64,000 nt of DNA. Origin: Hyperoplus lanceolatus. Its lineage: Eukaryota; Chordata; Actinopteri; Uranoscopiformes; Ammodytidae. Both the position numbers and the translations under genes were made by a program. The stretch lies in the NCBI GenBank assembly GCA_026929865.2, contig CM049403.1, forward strand, positions 248,001-312,000, written 5' to 3'. Below the pieces are notes generated by a model. It saw only the letters and a program-made list of their open reading frames with translations. It did not search any database and had not been told where the DNA came from. Shown one piece after another: positions 58,684-64,000 of this stretch (positions within the stretch are counted from its first letter, which is position 1; every line of letters begins with the position of its first letter).

Positions 58684-59692
58684 AGGATTTCAATGCAAAT
58701 ACTATATATGACTAGTTTGGCATGCTGAGATCTGCTTGGCAAGCCATGAAAGACTCTTGAAAACCATTTGGAACAAAGGTTACAGCACATTTGAACAGAG
58801 TTGAAAAATAGCCTTATTTCAGTGAGAGCTGCAGAAAGAAGCAATACAATTTCACTGAAAGCTGATGATAAAATTTGCTTAATATTTCAATGCAAATACG
58901 TATATAACTAGTTTGGCATGCTGAGATCTGCTTGGCAAGCCATGAAATACTCTTGAAAACCCTTTGGAACAAAAGTTACAGCACATTTGAACAGAGTTGA
59001 AAGTTAGCCTGATTTCAGTGAGAGCTGCAGAAAGAAGCAATACCATTTCACTGAAAGCTGATGATAAAATGTGCTTAATATTTAAATGCAAATACTATAT
59101 ATGACTAGTTTGGCATGCTGAGATCTGCTTGGCAAGCCATGAAAGACTCTTGAAAACCATTTGGAACAAAAGTTACAGCACATTTGAACAAAGTTGAAAA
59201 TTAGCCTTATTTCAGTGAGAGCTGCAGAAAGAAGCAATAAAACCTCACTGAAATCTGATGATAAAAATTCCTTAAGATTTCAATGCAAATACTATATATA
59301 ACTAGTTTGGCAAGCTGAGATCTGCTTGGCAAGCCATGAAATACTCTTGAAAACCCTTTGGAACAAAATTTACAGCACATTTGAACAGAGTTGAAAATTA
59401 GCCTTATTTCAGTGAGAGCTGCAGAAAGAAGCAATACAATTTCACTGAAAGCTGATGATAAAATGTACTTAAGATTTCAATGCAAATACTATATATGGCT
59501 AGTTTGGCATGCTGAGATCTGCTTGGCAAGCCATGAAAGACTCTTGAAAACGTTTTGGAACAAAAGTTACAGCACATTTGAACAAAGTTGAAAATTAGCC
59601 TGATTTCAGTGAGAGCTGCAGAAAGAAGCAATACCATTTCACTGAAAGCTGATGATAAAATGTGCTTAATATTTAAATGCAAATACTATATA
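58684..59692 (-). repeat. 197-bp satellite array, segment 5 (inverted)
   Basis: About five units of the TTTGGCATGCTGAGATCTGC variant; repeat points 59207 and 59404 are 197 bp apart. Ends AAATACTATATA at pogo-like copy C. Confidence 0.95.
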
Positions 59693-60804
59693 GGGGAAGG
59701 TGGGGTGATTTGTGCAACTTTTTACTCAAAGTGATTTTAAAGTGAGGCCTTGACAGTTATGTCTCCAACTCAAATATGTACATATATTTCAGGATGTTGT
59801 GCATCCCTGGCAATAAAAACTTTGGATCTGGAATAAACTATTTAAGAAATATAAATTTCGGAAAAAAAGTTGTCTTGTCGCACAAATCACCCCACTACGT
59901 GGGGTGATTTGTGCGTCATTGTATCACAATGACAAAGTCACCATCATCATCTTTCTGGCCATCTGAACTCTCATCAGTGGTGTCGTTAAGTGGAGTTGAG
60001 ATGTCACTCTCTTCTGAGCTACTGTAGACAATCACTTTCTTTTGGTGACCAGCGTATACAGCCATGCCACTGGCACAACTCTCAGAAATGTACTTTGCAC
60101 CGTATGGGCTCCGTGCTTGTGGAACCAACTGCCACCTGACAAATGTGATTCCCCCTACATTTCTGCCTTTAAATCAAGGCTCAAAACCCATATGTACACC
60201 CTGGCTTTTCCTCCCCATTAACTATCTTACCTCTGCACTACTATCTGTGTTTATGTGGATGTATGGGCTTTACGTCTTTTTTGGTTATTGCTATTGTACC
60301 TTCATTGTTTACCTACTGAATGCACTGTGTAGAGCACTTTGGACAGTGCAAACTGTCATAAATGTGCTTTTCTAAATACATTTTACTTACTTACTTACTT
60401 ATAACTCACCCAGGCCCTTGCGCACAAATCACCCCATCCCCAGAATTTTGGATAATAGGCATGATGCAGCAATTTAGGGTTGACATTGTGCTAACTATAT
60501 AGACTCAAAGTGTAGCATACCAAAGCACTAAAACATGTGTCAAATGTTTTCAAACGTGTCTATAATTGTTCAGACACAATAATCAAAAAACCTTGATCAT
60601 GGAAATTTTACTTTGAAAGGCAAAACACAGTTTTTTGAGCTTAAATGTGCTTATATCTTATTCCTTGTGTCTCCCTTCTTTACAGGATGAGTCAAATGGA
60701 TGGCTCTTCTTAAATATGTGGTCACATTTCCAATTTCTTCCACGGTTTTCTAGAAACAAGGGGTTTTGCAACTTCCAAAACGCACAAATCACCCCACCTT
60801 CCCC
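59693..60804 (+). mobile_element. Pogo-like transposon, copy C (complete ends)
   Basis: GGGGAAGGTGGGGTGATTTG (59693) and CAAATCACCCCACCTTCCCC (to 60804) form perfect 20-bp inverted ends flanked by TA, inside a satellite unit. Additional terminal-repeat-like motifs face each other at 59882-59916 (ACAAATCACCCCAC / GTGGGGTGATTTGT), and another (CACAAATCACCCCA) lies at about 60423. The acidic coding relic (SSSEESD...DESSDGQKDDDGD) is on the minus strand at 59930-60070. The LINE 3' end with (ACTT)n is at about 60108-60402. Confidence 0.85.
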
Positions 60805-62973
60805 TATGACTAGTTTGGCATGCTGAGATCTGCTTGGCAAGCCATGAATGACTCTTGAAATCCATTTGGAACGAAAATAACAGCACATTTGAACAAAGTT
60901 GAAAATTAGCCTTATTTCAGTGAGAGCTGCAGAAAGAAGCAATACAATTTCACTGAAAGCTGATGATAAAATTGACTTAATATTTAAATGCAAATACTAT
61001 ATATAACTTGTTTGGCATGTTGAGATCTGCTTGGCAAGCCATGAAAGACTGTTGAAAACCATTTGGAACAAAAGTTACAGCACATTTGAACAAAGTTGAA
61101 AATTAGCCTTATTTCAGTGAGAGCTGCAGAAAGAAGCAATAAAACCTCACTGAAATCTGATGATAAAAATTCCTTAAGATTTCAATGCAAATACTATATA
61201 TAACTAGTTTGGCAAGCTGAGATCTGCTTGGCAACCCATGAAATACTCTTGAAAACCCTTTGGAACAAAATTTACAGCACATTTGAACAGAGTTGAAAAT
61301 TAGCCTTATCTCAGTGAGAGCTGCAGAAAGAAGCAATACAATTTCACTGAAAGCTGATGATAAAATTTACTTAAGATTTCAATGCAAATACTATATATGA
61401 CTAGTTTGGCATGCTGAGATCTGCTTGGCAAGCCATGAAAGACTCTTGAAAACCATTTGGAACAAAAGATAAAGCACATTTGAACAGAGTTGAAAATTAG
61501 CCTTATTTCAGTGAGAGCTGCAGAAAGAAGCAATACAATTTCACTGAAAGCTGATGATAAAATTTACTTAAGATTTCAATGCAAATACTATATATAACTA
61601 GTTTGGCATGCTGAGATCTGCTTGGAAAGTCATGAAATACTCTTGAAAACTCTTTGGAACAAAAGTTACAGCTCATTTGAACAGAGTTGAAAATTAGCCT
61701 TATTTCAGTGAGAGCTGCAGAAAGAAGCAATAAAACTTCACTGAAAGCTGATGATAAAATTTGCTTAATATTTCAATGCAAATACTATATATGACTAGTT
61801 TGGCATGCTGAGATCTGCTTGGCAAGCCATGAAAGACTCTTGAAAACCATTTGGAACAAAAGTTACAGCACATTTGAACAAAGTTGAAAATTAGCCTGAT
61901 TTCAGTGAGAGCTGCAGAAAGAAGCAATACCATTTCACTGAAAGCTGATGATAAAATGTGCTTAATATTTAAATGCAAATACTATATATGACTAGTTTGG
62001 CATGCTGAGATCTGCTTGGCAAGCCATGAAAGACTCTTGAAAACCATTTGGAACAAAAGTTACAGCACATTTGAACAAAGTTGAAAATTAGCCTTATTTC
62101 AGTGAGAGCTGCAGAAAGAAGCAATAAAACCACACTGAAATCTGATGATAAAAATTCCTTAAGATTTCAATGCAAATGCTATATATAACTAGTTTGGCAA
62201 GCTGAGATCTGCTTGGCAAGCCATGAAAGACTGTTGAAAACCATTTGGAACAAAAGTTACAGCACATTTGAACAAAGTTGAAAATTAGCCTTATTTCAGT
62301 GAGAGCTGCAGAAAGAAGCAATAAAACCTCACTGAAATCTGATGATAAAAATTCCTTAAGATTTCAATGCAAATACTATATATAACTAGTTTGGCAAGCT
62401 GAGATCTGCTTGGCAAGCCATGAAATACTCTTGAAAACCCTTTGGAACAAAATTTACAGCACATTTGAACAGAGTTGAAAATTAGCCTTATTTCAGTGAG
62501 AGCTGCAGAAAGAAGCAATACAATTTCACTGAAAGCTGATGATAAAATTTACTTAAGATTTCAATGCAAATACTATATATGACTAGTTTGGCATGCTGAG
62601 ATCTGCTTGGCAAGCCATGAAAGACTCTTGAAAACCATTTGGAACAAAAGATAAAGCACATTTGAACAGAGTTGAAAATTAGCCTTATTTCAGTGAGAGC
62701 TGCAGAAAGAAGCAATACAATTTCTCTGAAAGCTGATGATAAAATTTACTTAAGATTTCAATGCAAATACTATATATAACTAGTTTGGCATGCTGAGATC
62801 TGCTTGGCAAGTCATGAAATACTCTTGAAAACTCTTTGGAACAAAAGTTACAGCTCATTTGAACAGAGTTGAAAATTAGCCTTATTTCAGTGAGAGCTGC
62901 AGAAAGAAGCAATAAAACTTCACTGAAAGCTGATGATAAAATTTGCTTAATATTTCAATGCAAATACTATATA
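60805..62973 (-). repeat. 197-bp satellite array, segment 6 (inverted, higher-order)
   Basis: Eleven units with repeat points at 61109, 61306, 61503, 61700, 62094, 62291, 62488 and 62685. Three successive variant units (61109, 61306, 61503) recur in the same order at 62291, 62488 and 62685, a higher-order period of 1182 bp or six units. The 61109 variant also matches the unit at 59207. Confidence 0.95.
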
Positions 62974-64000
62974 GGGGAAGGTGGGGTGATTTGTGCAACT
63001 TTTTACTCAAAGTGATTTTAAAGTGAGGCCTTGACAGTTATGTCTCCAACTCAAATATGTACATATATTTCAGGATGTTGTGCATCCCTGGCAATAAAAA
63101 CTTTGGTTCTGGAATAAACTGTTTAAGAAATATAGCTTTCGGAAAAAAAGTTGTCTTGTCGCACAAATCACCCCACGTAGTGGGGTGATTTGTGCGTCAT
63201 TGAGTCACAATGACAAAGTCACCATCATCATCTTTCTGGCCATCTGAACTCTCATCAGTGGTGTCGTTAAGTGGAATTGAGATGTCACTCTCTTCTGAGC
63301 TACTGTAGACAATCACTTTCTTTTGGTGACCAGCGTATACAGCCATGCCACTGGCTGGACAACTCTCAGAAATGTACTTTCTGCACTAGTTGCTCCGTGC
63401 TTGTGGAACCAACTGCCACCTGACAAATGTGATCCCCCTACATTTCTGCCTTTAAATCAAGGCTCAAAACCCATATGTACACCCTGGTGTTTCCTCCCCA
63501 TTAACCTCTGCACTACTTACTTACCTCTGCACTACTATCTGTGTTTATGTGGATGTATGGGCTTTACGTCCTTTATTTTGGTTATTGTTATTTTACCTTC
63601 ATTGTTTACCTACTGAATGCACTACGTACAGCACTTTGGACAGTGCAAACTGTCATAAATGTGCTTTTATAAATACATTTTACTTACTTACTTACATATA
63701 ACTCACCCAGGCCCTTGCGCACAAATCACCCCATCCCCAGAATTTTGGATAATAGGCATGATGCAGCAATTTAGGGGTTGACATTGTGCTAACTATATAG
63801 ACTCAAAGTGTAGCATACCAAAGCACTAAAACATGTGTCAAATGTTTTCAAACGTGTCTATAATTGTTCAGACACAATAATCAAAAAACCTTGATCATGG
63901 AAATTTTACTTTGAAAGGCAAAACACAGTTTTTTGAGCTTAAATGTGCTTATATCTTATTCCTTGTGTCTCCCTTCTTTACAGGATGAGTCAAATGGATG
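62974..64000 (+). mobile_element. Pogo-like transposon, copy D, runs off the window
   Basis: Begins GGGGAAGGTGGGGTGATTTG after ACTATATA, the same satellite position as copy C. It includes the internal facing motifs (about 63163-63197), the acidic coding relic (63210-63350, minus strand) and the LINE 3' end with (ACTT)n (about 63391-63697). The right end lies beyond 64000. Confidence 0.85.
63391..63697 (+). mobile_element. LINE 3' end carried inside pogo-like copy D
   Basis: Encodes ALVAPCLWNQLPPDKC followed by TFLPLNQGS, then the GCACTTTGGACAGTGCAAAC 3' UTR and (ACTT)n. The equivalent segment lies at the same place in copies A, B and C, so it belongs to the mobile unit rather than being four separate insertions. 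Confidence 0.75.

Noticed and set aside
43607..62912. Many 60-75-codon open frames repeating every 197 bp on either strand
   Set aside because: They are the satellite unit itself; the frame shifts every unit (197 is 2 modulo 3), the sequence varies by indels, and there is no start context or domain.

Overview
The window looks like nuclear DNA of a teleost fish. Spliced exons of a classical cadherin lie on the minus strand in a sea of transposable elements: RTE/Rex3-like, L2/CR1, Rex1-like and L1 LINEs, Tc1, hAT, PIF/Harbinger and pogo-like DNA transposons, a retroviral-type LTR element, a solo LTR and a 197-bp satellite. No bacterial operon, CRISPR array or rRNA gene was seen.

Host gene. Four consecutive exons of an R-cadherin-like gene (cdh4; cdh2 is the alternative) are read right to left: 31180-31322, 15739-15972, 13236-13469 and 8800-8939. 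Splice sites and phases join perfectly. They encode the end of EC4, all of EC5, the transmembrane helix and the juxtamembrane catenin-binding segment. The final cytoplasmic exon lies beyond the left edge. No upstream exon was recognised in the 32.7 kb to the right, so most of the window appears to be introns of this gene.

Layout. 0.2-7.3 kb: a decayed LINE cut by two PIF/Harbinger-like elements, the first carrying a palindromic Tc1. 7.7-8.6 kb: a hAT relic. 9.3-15 kb: LINE, pogo-like and Tc1 fragments around two cadherin exons. 17.1-24.7 kb: a CR1/L2-type LINE split by a nearly intact RTE LINE with a 14-bp target duplication. 24.7-26.7 kb: a non-coding repeat with 142-bp periodicity. 27.1-29.4 kb: a tRNA-SINE head and an L2. 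29.5-30.8 kb: a hAT. 31.6-36.6 kb: a hAT holding a 5'-truncated L1. 38.4-40.0 kb: a solo LTR and another hAT. 41.0-42.6 kb: an L1-type ORF1 split by an L2 3' end. 42.9-64 kb: about 43 units of a 197-bp satellite. The satellite is interrupted by pogo-like elements, a Harbinger with transposase and Myb-like genes, a hAT carrying a retroviral-type LTR element, and a TTAA-flanked MITE. Its orientation flips at 57776/57777, and the right part shows a six-unit higher-order repeat.

How it fits together. The only likely functional gene is the cadherin. The rest is a stratified record of insertions whose order can often be read from target-site duplications. The least expected features are the inverted satellite with splice-acceptor-like motifs facing the cadherin transcript, two independent fold-back Tc1 elements, a pogo-like family that carries a LINE 3' end, and a duplicated LTR-PBS-leader block.
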